The notes under the pieces: model-generated
The model's database searches: none
What the model saw: the letters and a program-made list of their open reading frames with translations, nothing else
What the model was told of the DNA's origin: nothing
Source: Flavobacteriales bacterium
GTDB taxonomy: Bacteria > Bacteroidota > Bacteroidia > Flavobacteriales_D > UBA2798
DNA length: 57,938 nt
Direction of reading: 5' to 3'
Assembly: GCA_019694795.1 (NCBI GenBank)
Contig: JAIBBF010000017.1
Span: 1-57,938, forward strand
Position numbers and translations under genes: made by a program
Shown: in pieces, positions 8,608-17,546 of the stretch
Numbering within the stretch: position 1 is the stretch's first letter
Layout: the number at the start of each line of letters is the position of its first letter

Positions 8608-8640
8608 TCCCGGTTCGATGAATTTTCGACCGGGATTTTT
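8608..8640 (+). terminator. Rho-independent terminator after the small membrane ORF
   Basis: TCCCGGTTCGA and TCGACCGGGA pair around a loop TGAATTT, with one bulged T, and are followed by TTTTT and further T-rich sequence. Confidence 0.7.
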
Positions 8641-8708
8641 GCTTTTGTGGGATATTAGTTTACATTTATAGGGTTAACAATCAACCACAACCAAAAAAAA
8701 TTTTAGTT

Positions 8709-9143
8709 ATGTCAATTGAAAACTACTACAACATCGTAGAAAATTGCATCCGCAATCTCGGTGTTGACCCGGCTCTTTGCCGTGGCGAAAATCCCGGACA
8801 ATGGAGTCTGGTTAAAGGATCTGCAAAAGTGTGGATCGATGTATGGTATATTGAAAGAGAACAACGGGAATACATCCAGGTGATGTGTCCTGTGATGGAA
8901 GTTAACACTTCTAATCCACAAGATTTATACAAAGAGCTTTTAGAAATCAACGATAAGTTATTCGGATGTGCATTTACCATTTACAACAATTGGGTATGGT
9001 TAAAAGTCATTCGCGAATGTGCAGGTATCGATGAAGCTGAAACTTCTGCAATGATTCTGAGAATCGGAAATTACAGCGATCAGTACGACGATTACCTCAT
9101 TGGTAAATACAGCACTGCATCTGCAGGTAATCAGGCACCCTGA
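8709..9143 (+). CDS. YbjN / type III-chaperone-like fold protein
   Basis: Soluble 144-residue protein without signal peptide. The pattern of a helix (YYNIVENCIRNLG), a strand set (SAKVWIDVWYIEREQREYI QV split over two strands) and closing helices (NPQDLYKELLEINDKLFG, IDEAETSAMILRIGNYSDQY) matches the YbjN/CesT-like alpha-beta fold common in Bacteroidota. The function of this group is unknown. A poly-A stretch just before the ATG is typical of efficient initiation in this phylum. Monocistronic, closed by a strong terminator. Confidence 0.7.
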   Translation: MSIENYYNIVENCIRNLGVDPALCRGENPGQWSLVKGSAKVWIDVWYIEREQREYIQVMCPVMEVNTSNPQDLYKELLEINDKLFGCAFTIYNNWVWLKVIRECAGIDEAETSAMILRIGNYSDQYDDYLIGKYSTASAGNQAP

Positions 9144-9162
9144 TTATTCCCAACGCATTGAG

Positions 9163-9194
9163 AAAGCCATTCCCCCCGGAGTGGCTTTTTTTTT
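9163..9194 (+). terminator. Rho-independent terminator of the YbjN-like gene
   Basis: AAAGCCATTCC and GGAGTGGCTTT pair (one G-T wobble) around a CCCC loop and run into a nine-base T tract. Confidence 0.85.
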
Positions 9195-9235
9195 ACCGCT
9201 TATCCAAAAATGAACATTTCTTATTTTCCCTTTGT

Positions 9236-9243
9236 TATTTTTG
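9236..9243 (+). promoter_or_regulatory. -7 element (TATTTTTG) of the DUF5916 gene
   Basis: TATTTTTG matches TAnnTTTG and ends five bases before the ATG at 9249, which implies a very short leader. It lies downstream of the alternative ATG at 9210 and so argues for the later start. Confidence 0.4.
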
Positions 9244-9248
9244 TCGAC

Positions 9249-11459
9249 ATGAAGTTTCTCCAGGCGATAGGGCTATTTCTTTTGGTACTCACCTCTTATG
9301 CACAGGGTGAGAACAATCAGCGCTCTATCCGTGCCACGCATTCGGGAACTAAAATTAAAATCGATGGTGTGCTGAATGATTCCATTTGGCAAAACAGCGA
9401 GAAGCAAAGTCAGTTTTACCAACAATACCCCTTCGATTCATCACGTGCCGTTTCCCGCACCGAGGTGATGGTCAGTTTCGATGATGAACACCTTCACATT
9501 GCGGCCATTTGTTATGATGATTTACCGGGTGAACACGTCATTCAATCGCTTAAACGCGATTACGATCCCACGCTCAGCGATGGATTTTATGTGTATATCG
9601 ATCCCTTTTCGGATCAAACCAACGGATTTGTTTTTGGTGTAAATCCGCATGGTGCGCAATTGGAGGGACTTTTACAATATGGCGGTTCCATGGGCATTTC
9701 TACGGTTTGGGATAACAAATGGTATTCGGAAGTAAAGCAGTATCCCGAAGAGGGAAAATGGGTGGTAGAAATGGCTATTCCGTTTAACACTCTACGTTAT
9801 CCGGAAAAAGTTCTGGAATGGAAAATCAATTTTTGTCGCTACGACCTAAAGCGAAACGAAATCTCCGTCTGGTCGCGCGTGCCCCGGAATTTTCCTCCAA
9901 CATCATTGGCCTTTACCGGAAATCTTCAATGGGAAAAATCGCCCGAAAAAAAGGGTGCAAATATTTCGCTGATTCCTTATCTCATTGGAACAGGATCGCA
10001 GGATTATTCCGGAAATAATAAAGCGGAAGGGAAACCCAATGCGGGTATGGATGCAAAAATTGCGGTGAGTTCATCCCTCAACCTCGATCTCACTGTTAAT
10101 CCCGATTTCGCCCAGGTAGAGGTGGACCGGCAGGTTACCAATCTTTCGCGTTTTAGTTTGTTTTTTCCTGAGCGAAGAAATTTCTTTCTCGAAAATTCCG
10201 ATTTATTTGAGCGCTTCGGATTCCGACAGATTCGTCCCTTTTTCTCCAGGCGGATTGGTCTTTCCAACGGAAGAGCGGTGCCCATTTTATTCGGTGCACG
10301 TTTAAGCGGAAAAATAAACCGCGATTGGCGAATTGGTGTAATGAATATGCAAACCGAGGGCGGATCGCAGGAGGGATTAAATCCGCAGAATTATTCGGTT
10401 GCGGCTGTCACTTACCAATTAAAAGGAAGATCTAATCTATCTGCCATTTTAGTGAACCGGCAGGGATTTGAAAAGAACAGTGTGAATTGGTCGGACTACA
10501 ACCGTATTGCGGGTATCGACTGGAACATTGCTACGGTAGATAATAAATTAATGGGAAAATTATTTTTCCATCATTCCTTTTCGCCCGATCAAAAAGACAA
10601 TGCCTTTGCGCATGCTTCGTGGTTGCATTATGAAACACCGAAAGTCACCTTTGAATGGAATCACGAATACGTGGGGAATAATTATGCAGCCGAAACCGGA
10701 TTTGTACCGCACATTGATTTTTACAATCCGAATACCGGCGAAATTGAAAAGCGTTCGTATTTGCGTTTAGAACCCTATGCATCGTATTCGTTTTATCCGA
10801 AATCTGCCATCGTTAATAATCATGGTCCAGCCGTGTACATGAGTCAGTATTTCGACGGCACCTACAAACAAAATGAGCGTTTGTTATCCTTTCAATACAT
10901 TGTCAATTTTCAAAACTCTGCCATTGCCGGTGTAGAAGCGAATAACAATTTTGTGTGGTTGTATTTCGATCAGGACATCACCTTTTCCGATAATACACCT
11001 GTGGCTGCGGGTGCTTATACCTTCAATAATTTTTATCTCTATTACAATTCGAACAAACGGAAAAAATTCAGTTTTAATTCGGGACTCGAATACGGTACTT
11101 ATTATTCGGGTACAAAATTCACTTTAGAAGAAAGCATCAATTTCCGTAAACAACCCTGGGGAATTTTCAGTTTAACGGCCCAATACGATCACATTGTGAT
11201 GCCTGAAGGATATAAGGATGTTGAGTTATTGTTGTTATCACCGCGGGTGGATTTATCATTTACAAAATCCTTGTTCTTTACCACTTTTGTGCAGATCAAT
11301 ACGCAAATAGAAAATGTAAATATCAATTCCCGTTTACAATGGAGATTTCGTCCGATGTCGGACCTCTACCTGGTTTACACCGAAAACTATAATCCCTACA
11401 ACATCTCCATTAAAAACAGAGCTCTGGCGGTGAAATTGGTTTGGTGGATTAATGTGTAA
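9249..11459 (+). CDS. DUF5916 outer-membrane protein with N-terminal carbohydrate-binding-like domain
   Basis: Start at 9249 gives a signal peptide (MKFLQAIGLFLLVLTSYAQ); the longer frame from 9210 adds 13 unrelated residues. Residues about 25-220 form a family-9 carbohydrate-binding-like domain (KIDGVLNDSIWQNSEKQSQF, VVEMAIPFNTLRYPEK). The DUF5916 region follows with LNLDLTVNPDFAQVEVDRQV and FFPERRNFFLENSDLFERFG, then about 400 residues of alternating strands ending in an aromatic C-terminus (VKLVWWINV), as in outer-membrane barrels. The family is frequent in Bacteroidota, and its substrate or role is not established. It ends 11 bp from the convergent epimerase gene. Confidence 0.85.
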   Translation: MKFLQAIGLFLLVLTSYAQGENNQRSIRATHSGTKIKIDGVLNDSIWQNSEKQSQFYQQYPFDSSRAVSRTEVMVSFDDEHLHIAAICYDDLPGEHVIQSLKRDYDPTLSDGFYVYIDPFSDQTNGFVFGVNPHGAQLEGLLQYGGSMGISTVWDNKWYSEVKQYPEEGKWVVEMAIPFNTLRYPEKVLEWKINFCRYDLKRNEISVWSRVPRNFPPTSLAFTGNLQWEKSPEKKGANISLIPYLIGTGSQDYSGNNKAEGKPNAGMDAKIAVSSSLNLDLTVNPDFAQVEVDRQVTNLSRFSLFFPERRNFFLENSDLFERFGFRQIRPFFSRRIGLSNGRAVPILFGARLSGKINRDWRIGVMNMQTEGGSQEGLNPQNYSVAAVTYQLKGRSNLSAILVNRQGFEKNSVNWSDYNRIAGIDWNIATVDNKLMGKLFFHHSFSPDQKDNAFAHASWLHYETPKVTFEWNHEYVGNNYAAETGFVPHIDFYNPNTGEIEKRSYLRLEPYASYSFYPKSAIVNNHGPAVYMSQYFDGTYKQNERLLSFQYIVNFQNSAIAGVEANNNFVWLYFDQDITFSDNTPVAAGAYTFNNFYLYYNSNKRKKFSFNSGLEYGTYYSGTKFTLEESINFRKQPWGIFSLTAQYDHIVMPEGYKDVELLLLSPRVDLSFTKSLFFTTFVQINTQIENVNINSRLQWRFRPMSDLYLVYTENYNPYNISIKNRALAVKLVWWINV

Positions 11460-11470
11460 TAAAGCGAAAA

Positions 11471-12460
11471 CTACAGCGTAGTATTTTTCCATTGATGAAC
11501 ATAAAATTCAGCCGCTTCCTGTAATCCGCGTTCCAAATTATATTCCGGCGCATATCCCAACACTTGTTTTGCTTTATCAATGCTGGCCAGCGAATGTGGA
11601 ATTTCGCCCACACGTTCCGATTTATAAACCGGAGAAAGATGCGCCACGTCGGGTTGATAGTGTTGTAAAATGCTTTTTAAATTCCCGATTAAATCATTCA
11701 GCGTTGTACGTTCGCCATAAGCCACATTAAACACTTCACCGAATGCATTGGACTCCGAAGTAAATGCTGCTTTTTCGTTGGCTTGAATTACGTTTTTGAT
11801 ATAGGTAAAATCGCGCGAGTTATTTCCGTCGCCATAAATCTCGGGCGATTGCTTATTGAGCATTAACTGAATAAATTTCGGAATTGCCGCTGCATAAGCC
11901 CCGTTTGGATCCTGGTTTTTTCCGAACACATTAAAATAGCGCAATCCGATTATTTCCATGCCGTACAACTGATGAAAAACACCGGCATATAATTCGTTGA
12001 CGTATTTGGTAACCGCGTAGGGCGATAATGGTTTTCCGATGTTCTCTTCCACTTTCGGTAATTCTTTGCTATCGCCATAGGTGGATGAACTGGCCGCATA
12101 AACAAAACGACGAATCCCTTCGCGATGGGCCGACTGCAACACATTGAGAAATCCACTGACATTAATTTCGTTGGTAGTAAGCGGATCGTTAATGGAACGG
12201 GGCACCGAACCAAGTGCAGCCTGGTGAAGAACAATCTCCATTCCTTTCACCGCTCGTTCGCAGGTGGAATAATCGCGGATATCACCGGTGATTAATTCAA
12301 ATTGCGGATGCGAATAAAAGTCGGCAATATTAGAAGGTTTTCCGGTGAGGAAGTTATCGAGAACACGAACGGAATGTCCTTTAAAAAGAAAATACTCAAC
12401 CAGATTTGAACCGATAAAACCGGCACCACCTGTGATGAGTATTTTCTTTGAATCAGTCAT
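11471..12460 (-). CDS. NAD-dependent sugar epimerase, WbpP/UDP-GlcNAc C4-epimerase type
   Basis: Extended short-chain dehydrogenase. The Rossmann motif GGAGFIGS is at residues 11-18, SSSTYGD near 128 and the catalytic YAVTK near 148. LHQAALGSVPRSINDPLTTN is characteristic of the WbpP/TviC group that interconverts UDP-GlcNAc and UDP-GalNAc (or the uronic acids), rather than GalE. Length (329) is normal. Role: precursor supply for surface polysaccharide. It lies 14 bp downstream of rny on the same strand and may share its transcript. No other polysaccharide genes flank it here. Confidence 0.85.
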   Translation of the reverse strand: MTDSKKILITGGAGFIGSNLVEYFLFKGHSVRVLDNFLTGKPSNIADFYSHPQFELITGDIRDYSTCERAVKGMEIVLHQAALGSVPRSINDPLTTNEINVSGFLNVLQSAHREGIRRFVYAASSSTYGDSKELPKVEENIGKPLSPYAVTKYVNELYAGVFHQLYGMEIIGLRYFNVFGKNQDPNGAYAAAIPKFIQLMLNKQSPEIYGDGNNSRDFTYIKNVIQANEKAAFTSESNAFGEVFNVAYGERTTLNDLIGNLKSILQHYQPDVAHLSPVYKSERVGEIPHSLASIDKAKQVLGYAPEYNLERGLQEAAEFYVHQWKNTTL

Positions 12461-12474
12461 GAACGACCGAAAAT

Positions 12475-14016
12475 TTATTTTGCGTAGTTAACAGAACGCT
12501 TTTCGCGGATAACAGTAATTTTTACTTGTCCGGGATAGGTCATTTCCGTTTGAATTTTCTGAGAAATATCGAATGAAAGTTTGTCTACATCCGTATCGCT
12601 CACCTTTTCACTTTCGCAAATCACACGAAGTTCTCTTCCTGCCTGAATTGCGTAAGCACTACTCACTCCGTTATAGGAAAGCGCAAGTTGTTCCAGTTCT
12701 TTAATCCGTTTAATGTACGACTCAACAATTTCGCGACGTGCGCCAGGACGAGCACCTGAGATGGCATCGCACACCTGCACAATGGGGGCGTAAAGTGTGG
12801 TCATTTCTACCTCATCATGGTGAGCTCCGATAGCGTTGCATACATCCGGTTTTTCACCGAATTTTTCGGCGAGTTTCATACCCAGAATAGCATGTGGTAA
12901 TTCCGGTTCTTCATCCGGCACTTTCCCGATATCGTGCAGTAATCCGGCACGCTTCGCGATTTTGGGATTGAGTCCGAGTTCCGAAGCCATAATGGCGCAC
13001 AAATTGGCGACTTCACGGCTGTGTTGTAATAAATTTTGACCGTAAGAAGAACGATACTTCATCCGACCCACCATGCGGATTAATTCAGGATGTAAACCAT
13101 GAATTCCAAGGTCGATAGTGGTACGTTTTCCGATTTCAATTATTTCTTCATCGAGTTTGTGTTTGGTTTTAGCCACCACTTCCTCAATACGCGCAGGATG
13201 GATTCGTCCGTCGCTCACCAATTGGTGCAATGCTAAACGGGCAATTTCGCGGCGAATAGGATCGAAACAGGATAGGATAATGGCTTCCGGCGTATCATCC
13301 ACAATAATCTCAACTCCGGTTGCTGCTTCCAGCGCACGGATATTTCTTCCTTCGCGGCCGATAATTCTTCCTTTCAATTCATCATTTTCGATATTGAAAA
13401 CAGAAACTGCATTTTCTACTGCTTGTTCGGTAGCAACGCGCTGAATGGTTTGAATTACGATACGTTTCGCTTCTTTGTTTGCGGTTAATTTGGCTTCATC
13501 CATGATTTCTTTCACGTGAGCCATTGCATTGGTGCGTGCTTCAGCTTTGAGTGCTTCAACCAATTGCGCTTTCGCCTCTTCTTTGCTGTAACCGGAAATT
13601 TTCTCGAGTTCTGATACTTGTTTCTGATGTGCTTTATCGAGTTCTTCCTGACGCTTTTTAATTTTTTCGTTTTGAGCATTCAATTGCTCGCGCTGATTGA
13701 GAATATCCTTTTCGGTGCGGGTAACGTCTTCCATTTTTCTGGAGAGTTCCTTTTCCTTACTTTTAATTCGGTCTTCAGCACTTTGAATTTTGCGATCGCG
13801 CTCGATCACCGCTTTTTCATGTTCTTCTTTGAGTTGAAGAAACTTTTCTTTGGCCTGGAGGATTTTGTCTTTCTTGATGTTCTCGCCTTCTTTTTCTGCT
13901 TCGCGGATTAATTCCTGACGTTTGTTTTTCATAACGCCATTTAGAATAACCCACACCAGAATTCCGCCGAGAACCAGTCCTGCTCCGATACCAATCATTA
14001 AACTCACTGGTTCCAT
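12475..14016 (-). CDS. rny: Ribonuclease Y
   Basis: Membrane-anchored endoribonuclease that initiates mRNA decay. The N-terminal TM (residues 5-27, [19 protein letters not shown]) is followed by a long charged coiled coil (30-190). The KH domain has [19 protein letters not shown] at about 213-231 and the HD domain has [13 protein letters not shown] (about 335) and the metal-binding HDIGK (about 362). Length (513) matches the family. It lies 69 bp downstream of zapA on the minus strand, an order seen in other Bacteroidota. Confidence 0.97.
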   Translation of the reverse strand: MEPVSLMIGIGAGLVLGGILVWVILNGVMKNKRQELIREAEKEGENIKKDKILQAKEKFLQLKEEHEKAVIERDRKIQSAEDRIKSKEKELSRKMEDVTRTEKDILNQREQLNAQNEKIKKRQEELDKAHQKQVSELEKISGYSKEEAKAQLVEALKAEARTNAMAHVKEIMDEAKLTANKEAKRIVIQTIQRVATEQAVENAVSVFNIENDELKGRIIGREGRNIRALEAATGVEIIVDDTPEAIILSCFDPIRREIARLALHQLVSDGRIHPARIEEVVAKTKHKLDEEIIEIGKRTTIDLGIHGLHPELIRMVGRMKYRSSYGQNLLQHSREVANLCAIMASELGLNPKIAKRAGLLHDIGKVPDEEPELPHAILGMKLAEKFGEKPDVCNAIGAHHDEVEMTTLYAPIVQVCDAISGARPGARREIVESYIKRIKELEQLALSYNGVSSAYAIQAGRELRVICESEKVSDTDVDKLSFDISQKIQTEMTYPGQVKITVIREKRSVNYAK

Positions 14017-14085
14017 TTGTGTATATAAAATTTTAGTTCAACAAAGGCTGATCATTCACCTTCGAAGCAGAACACGTGCAGAAAA

Positions 14086-14370
14086 TCAGAGACGCTCCAG
14101 ATAAGCATCGAGCATGCGATTCACCTCCTGCAATTCGCTTTGGTCGGCAGGAACATTCTCCCCCTTTTTATTGCGCAATTGTGTAGCGAGCTGAAGAGCG
14201 GTCATGGCTAAAAGATCCTGAATATCTTTTACTGCGTAATTCTCCTGAAGCATACGAATGTTATCGTTGACTTCCTGCGCAGCCGCACGAATCAATTCCT
14301 CTTCTCCCGGATTCACCGAAAGTGGATAGGTCCGTGTACCGATTTGGACTTTTATGGAGATTTCGCTCAT
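14086..14370 (-). CDS. zapA: Cell division protein ZapA
   Basis: Small FtsZ-ring stabiliser. The N-terminal strand region EISIKVQIGTRTYPLSVNPG and EELIRAAAQEVNDNIRMLQ are the ZapA signature, followed by the coiled coil with QDLLAMTALQLATQL. Length (94) is normal. It follows the coiled-coil gene at 14379 with 8 bp between them, so the two are very probably co-transcribed and may act together at the division site. Confidence 0.9.
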   Translation of the reverse strand: MSEISIKVQIGTRTYPLSVNPGEEELIRAAAQEVNDNIRMLQENYAVKDIQDLLAMTALQLATQLRNKKGENVPADQSELQEVNRMLDAYLERL

Positions 14371-14378
14371 AGTGACCT

Positions 14379-14711
14379 TTACTTGCTCAATAACGTAATA
14401 CAGTTATCGATTTCCCGCATGAGTTCATTGATCTTCGTTTTCATCTCGACCGATTTCTCGTCCGACCGGTTCAATGATTCAGCGTTTTTTAGCACTTCCA
14501 GATTTTGAGATAAACGCGCGATTTCGGATTGGCGCTGGTCGAGTTCGGTATGAAGCTGGCGAATAAATTGCTGCAACTGTTCGCGCTCGGACTCCAATGC
14601 GGAAAGCCTGCCCTGCATTTGGCCGGCAGTTACTTTCAGTTGTTCACAATGGTTGATGAGATTTTCAACCTTTGTTTTAACCGAAGTACCCAAATCACCT
14701 GATCCTGTCAT
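14379..14711 (-). CDS. ZapB-like coiled-coil protein upstream of zapA
   Basis: 110 residues, almost entirely heptad-like helix (KVENLINHCEQLKVTAGQM, LESEREQLQQFIRQLHTELD, IARLSQNLEVLKN) with no TM or signal. The position immediately before zapA in a two-gene unit, and the composition, suggest a division-associated coiled-coil partner comparable to ZapB. Similarity to ZapB itself is only general, so the name is inference from size, fold and neighbour. Confidence 0.6.
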   Translation of the reverse strand: MTGSGDLGTSVKTKVENLINHCEQLKVTAGQMQGRLSALESEREQLQQFIRQLHTELDQRQSEIARLSQNLEVLKNAESLNRSDEKSVEMKTKINELMREIDNCITLLSK

Positions 14712-14838
14712 CGTTAGTAACTCCTAATCGGGAGTGCAGATACAAAGTTAACAAAGGGTAGCAATAAGCCCAACTTTTTTAGGTCTTTCCTGTGGAAATC
14801 TTAAGCAGCAAGGCATTCAGGCATAATTCATGCTGGGG

Positions 14839-14846
14839 TATTTTTG
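14839..14846 (+). promoter_or_regulatory. -7 element (TATTTTTG) of the M23 peptidase gene
   Basis: TATTTTTG matches TAnnTTTG 43 nt before the ATG at 14890. No convincing -33 TTTG is seen 19-21 nt upstream. Confidence 0.45.
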
Positions 14847-14889
14847 TATCACCCCTGGTGACGGGCAGTAAAAACAGATCGATTCTCCA

Positions 14890-16647
14890 ATGAAAACCAG
14901 ATTTCTATATAGCAAGCGCATGTTGATGGTCCTCAGCATAATGATGTTTCAACAAGTTTATGCACAAAACTATCCCAAAGGCTATTTCAGATCTCCGCTC
15001 GATATCCCCCTTTACCTCTCCGGTAGCTTCGGGGAATTAAGGGCTAATCATTTTCATACGGGACTCGACATCAAAACCCAGGGCGTGGAAGGCCTGAAAG
15101 TGTATGCCGTGGCCGATGGATACGTTAGCCGAATCAGGGTATCGCATTATGGGTACGGACTGGTGATGTACATCAATCACCCCAACGGTTACACGAGTGT
15201 ATATGCACATTTGAGTCAGTTTAACACGGTACTTGGGAAATACGTGAAGGATAAGCAATATGAACTGCAAACCGAGGAAATTGATCTGGATTCGCTACCT
15301 GAAGGAAAATTTCCGGTGAAAAAAGGTGAGGTCATTGCCTTATCGGGTAATTCGGGAAGTAGCGGTGGACCCCATCTCCATTTTGAAATTCGTGAAACAG
15401 CAACGGAAAAAGCCTTGAATCCATGGTTGTTTGGTTTTGACATCAAAGACGATGTTCGTCCCACTATTCATGATATCAAAATCTATCCTTTATCCGACAA
15501 AAGCGTGATTTCGGGTCAAGGCCAGGAAAAAACATTTTTAGCAAAAGGAAGTAATGGTCATTATCAGTTGAAAGATTCGGTGGTAAAAGTGAGAGGTGAA
15601 GTCGGATTTGCCATTCACACGATTGATCTGACCACCGGCTCGGGAAATTTATGCGGTGTGTATGAAGTTGAATTATACATGAACGACAGTTTACTCTGGA
15701 AACAACAAATGTCCTGCATCGACTTTTCCACCAATCGCTACATCAATGCGCATATGGATTATCTGGAACATCGCGACGACAAAAGCAGTTATCACAAATC
15801 ATTTATCAGTGGCAATAATCAATTAGAAATTTATCCCGTTAAAGTGAACAATGGCTGGGTGACCATTAAAGCCGGTGAACGAAAAAAAATGAAGTATGTG
15901 GTGAAAGATATTAAAGGGAATTTATCGCAATTGAATTTCACCATCGAAAGTGATTCCACCCTATTAAAAACTGAAAAAGCTGAACCATGTAAGGCACCCA
16001 AATCGGGTGAATTCGGATTGTTTCCCATTCACTGGGATCATCCTAACGTGATTAAGTTTATGGATTTTGAAGCTTTGATTCCCATTTTCGGTATCTATGA
16101 AAATCAATGTGTAGTGGTAGAACGATTAGCCCGGAGAACAAATGCTTTGTCCTTCACCTACAAAATCGGCGACCCGAACAAACCGATGCAGGATTATATG
16201 GAAATTGCATTACCAACGGATAGTATTGCCGATTCGCTTCGTGCATTTGCTTTAGCGGTTTACATCAATGGAAAAGGAAGAATCAGTTCGGAAGGCGGTA
16301 AATGGGAAAACGGACATTTAAATTTTAAAACCCGAAGTTTCGGAAGTTATGCAGTTATGCTGGATACCGTTGCACCTGTGATTAGTCCCGTAAATATTTC
16401 GGAAGGGAAAAACACTGCTGCACTAAAAGAGCTGCAATGGAAAGTGGCCGATAATTTATCCGGTGTTGCACAATACAGTGCGTTTATCGATGGGAAATGG
16501 ATTTTACTTCATTACAACGTTAAAAAGGGAAGTCTGCATTTAAACCTGCAGGAAGAAAAATTGGAAAGCGGATCTCACCGTGTTGAAATTGTTGTGAAGG
16601 ATGAAAGGGGAAATCGTGCTACATTTGCCTGCAGCTTTACACGATGA
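14890..16647 (+). CDS. M23 family metallopeptidase, secreted
   Basis: The signal peptide MLMVLSIMMFQQVYAQ begins a few residues in. The LytM/M23 domain occupies about residues 35-190, with the zinc ligands in RANHFHTGLDIKT (HxxxD) and GPHLHFEIRE (HxH), plus YTSVYAHLSQF. These are peptidoglycan cross-link endopeptidase features with all ligands present. The remaining 390 residues form beta-rich repeats that may bind wall or partner proteins. The last four bases (ATGA) overlap the start of miaA, so the two genes are translationally coupled. Probable role: wall remodelling in the periplasm. Confidence 0.9.
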   Translation: MKTRFLYSKRMLMVLSIMMFQQVYAQNYPKGYFRSPLDIPLYLSGSFGELRANHFHTGLDIKTQGVEGLKVYAVADGYVSRIRVSHYGYGLVMYINHPNGYTSVYAHLSQFNTVLGKYVKDKQYELQTEEIDLDSLPEGKFPVKKGEVIALSGNSGSSGGPHLHFEIRETATEKALNPWLFGFDIKDDVRPTIHDIKIYPLSDKSVISGQGQEKTFLAKGSNGHYQLKDSVVKVRGEVGFAIHTIDLTTGSGNLCGVYEVELYMNDSLLWKQQMSCIDFSTNRYINAHMDYLEHRDDKSSYHKSFISGNNQLEIYPVKVNNGWVTIKAGERKKMKYVVKDIKGNLSQLNFTIESDSTLLKTEKAEPCKAPKSGEFGLFPIHWDHPNVIKFMDFEALIPIFGIYENQCVVVERLARRTNALSFTYKIGDPNKPMQDYMEIALPTDSIADSLRAFALAVYINGKGRISSEGGKWENGHLNFKTRSFGSYAVMLDTVAPVISPVNISEGKNTAALKELQWKVADNLSGVAQYSAFIDGKWILLHYNVKKGSLHLNLQEEKLESGSHRVEIVVKDERGNRATFACSFTR

Positions 16648-17546
16648 GTCAGGAAAAAATTTTATTGGTCGTTTTAGGTCCCACCGCTTCCGGTAAAACC
16701 GATCTGAGTATTCGATTGGCATCTTTTTTTTCGACCGAAATCGTATCTGCGGATTCCCGGCAAGTATTTCGCGAAATGAAAATCGGAACGGCGCGTCCGG
16801 ATGAATCCGAGTGGCAGCATGTTCCCCACCATTTACTTGGTCACCGCTCCATTCACGAAACCTACAATGCCGGCATTTTTGAAGAAGAAGCTTTGGCCTG
16901 CATTGCATCGATCCACCAAAAAAACAAGACGGCGATTTTATGCGGTGGAACGGGTTTTTATATTCAATCGGTACTCGAAGGTTTTGATGATGTTCCCTCG
17001 CGCGATGAAGAAATTCGTTCGAAACTGACGCAGGAATATGAGTCGGCCGGAATTGAATTCCTGCAACAAAAACTACTGCAATTGGATCCTGCTTTTTATC
17101 AGGTGGCCGAACTGCAAAATCCACAGCGATTAATTCGCGCATTGGAAATTATTTTAGTAACGGGCAAATCGCCATTGGAATTACGCAGCGGAAAAGCGAA
17201 AGATCGTCCATGGAGAAGCATCTACATCATGCCTGATCTTCCGCGTGAAGTTTTATATGACCGGATCAATAAACGGGTGGATCAAATGATTGAAGCGGGA
17301 ATGGAAAATGAAGCGAGGAATTTATTTCCTTATCGACATTTAAATGCTTTGCAAACGGTAGGTTATTCGGAATGGTTTTCTTTTTTTGAAGGTGAAATTT
17401 CGAGAGAAAAAGCCATTGAACTTATCAAACAACATACCCGGAATTATGCTAAACGTCAACTGACCTGGTTCAGAAAATTACCGGATGTTCATCTGGTGGA
17501 TCCGCATTTACCGATTGAAAAAATTGTTCAACAAATCGGATTATAA
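16644..17546 (+). CDS. miaA: tRNA dimethylallyltransferase
   Basis: Adds the isopentenyl group to A37 of tRNAs that read UNN codons. The P-loop GPTASGKTD is at residues 12-20. ADSRQVFREMKIGTARP, YNAGIFEEEALACI, LCGGTGFYIQSVLEGF, QNPQRLIRALEI and KQHTRNYAKRQLTWFRK are the standard MiaA blocks. Length (300) is normal. It overlaps the M23 gene by 4 bases and the following MFS gene by 1 base (TAATG). Confidence 0.97.
   Translation: MSQEKILLVVLGPTASGKTDLSIRLASFFSTEIVSADSRQVFREMKIGTARPDESEWQHVPHHLLGHRSIHETYNAGIFEEEALACIASIHQKNKTAILCGGTGFYIQSVLEGFDDVPSRDEEIRSKLTQEYESAGIEFLQQKLLQLDPAFYQVAELQNPQRLIRALEIILVTGKSPLELRSGKAKDRPWRSIYIMPDLPREVLYDRINKRVDQMIEAGMENEARNLFPYRHLNALQTVGYSEWFSFFEGEISREKAIELIKQHTRNYAKRQLTWFRKLPDVHLVDPHLPIEKIVQQIGL

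Noticed and set aside
14017-14085. 6S RNA between zapA and rny
   Set aside because: ssrS follows zapA in some bacteria, but this 69-bp gap is too short and no large-bulge hairpin is visible.
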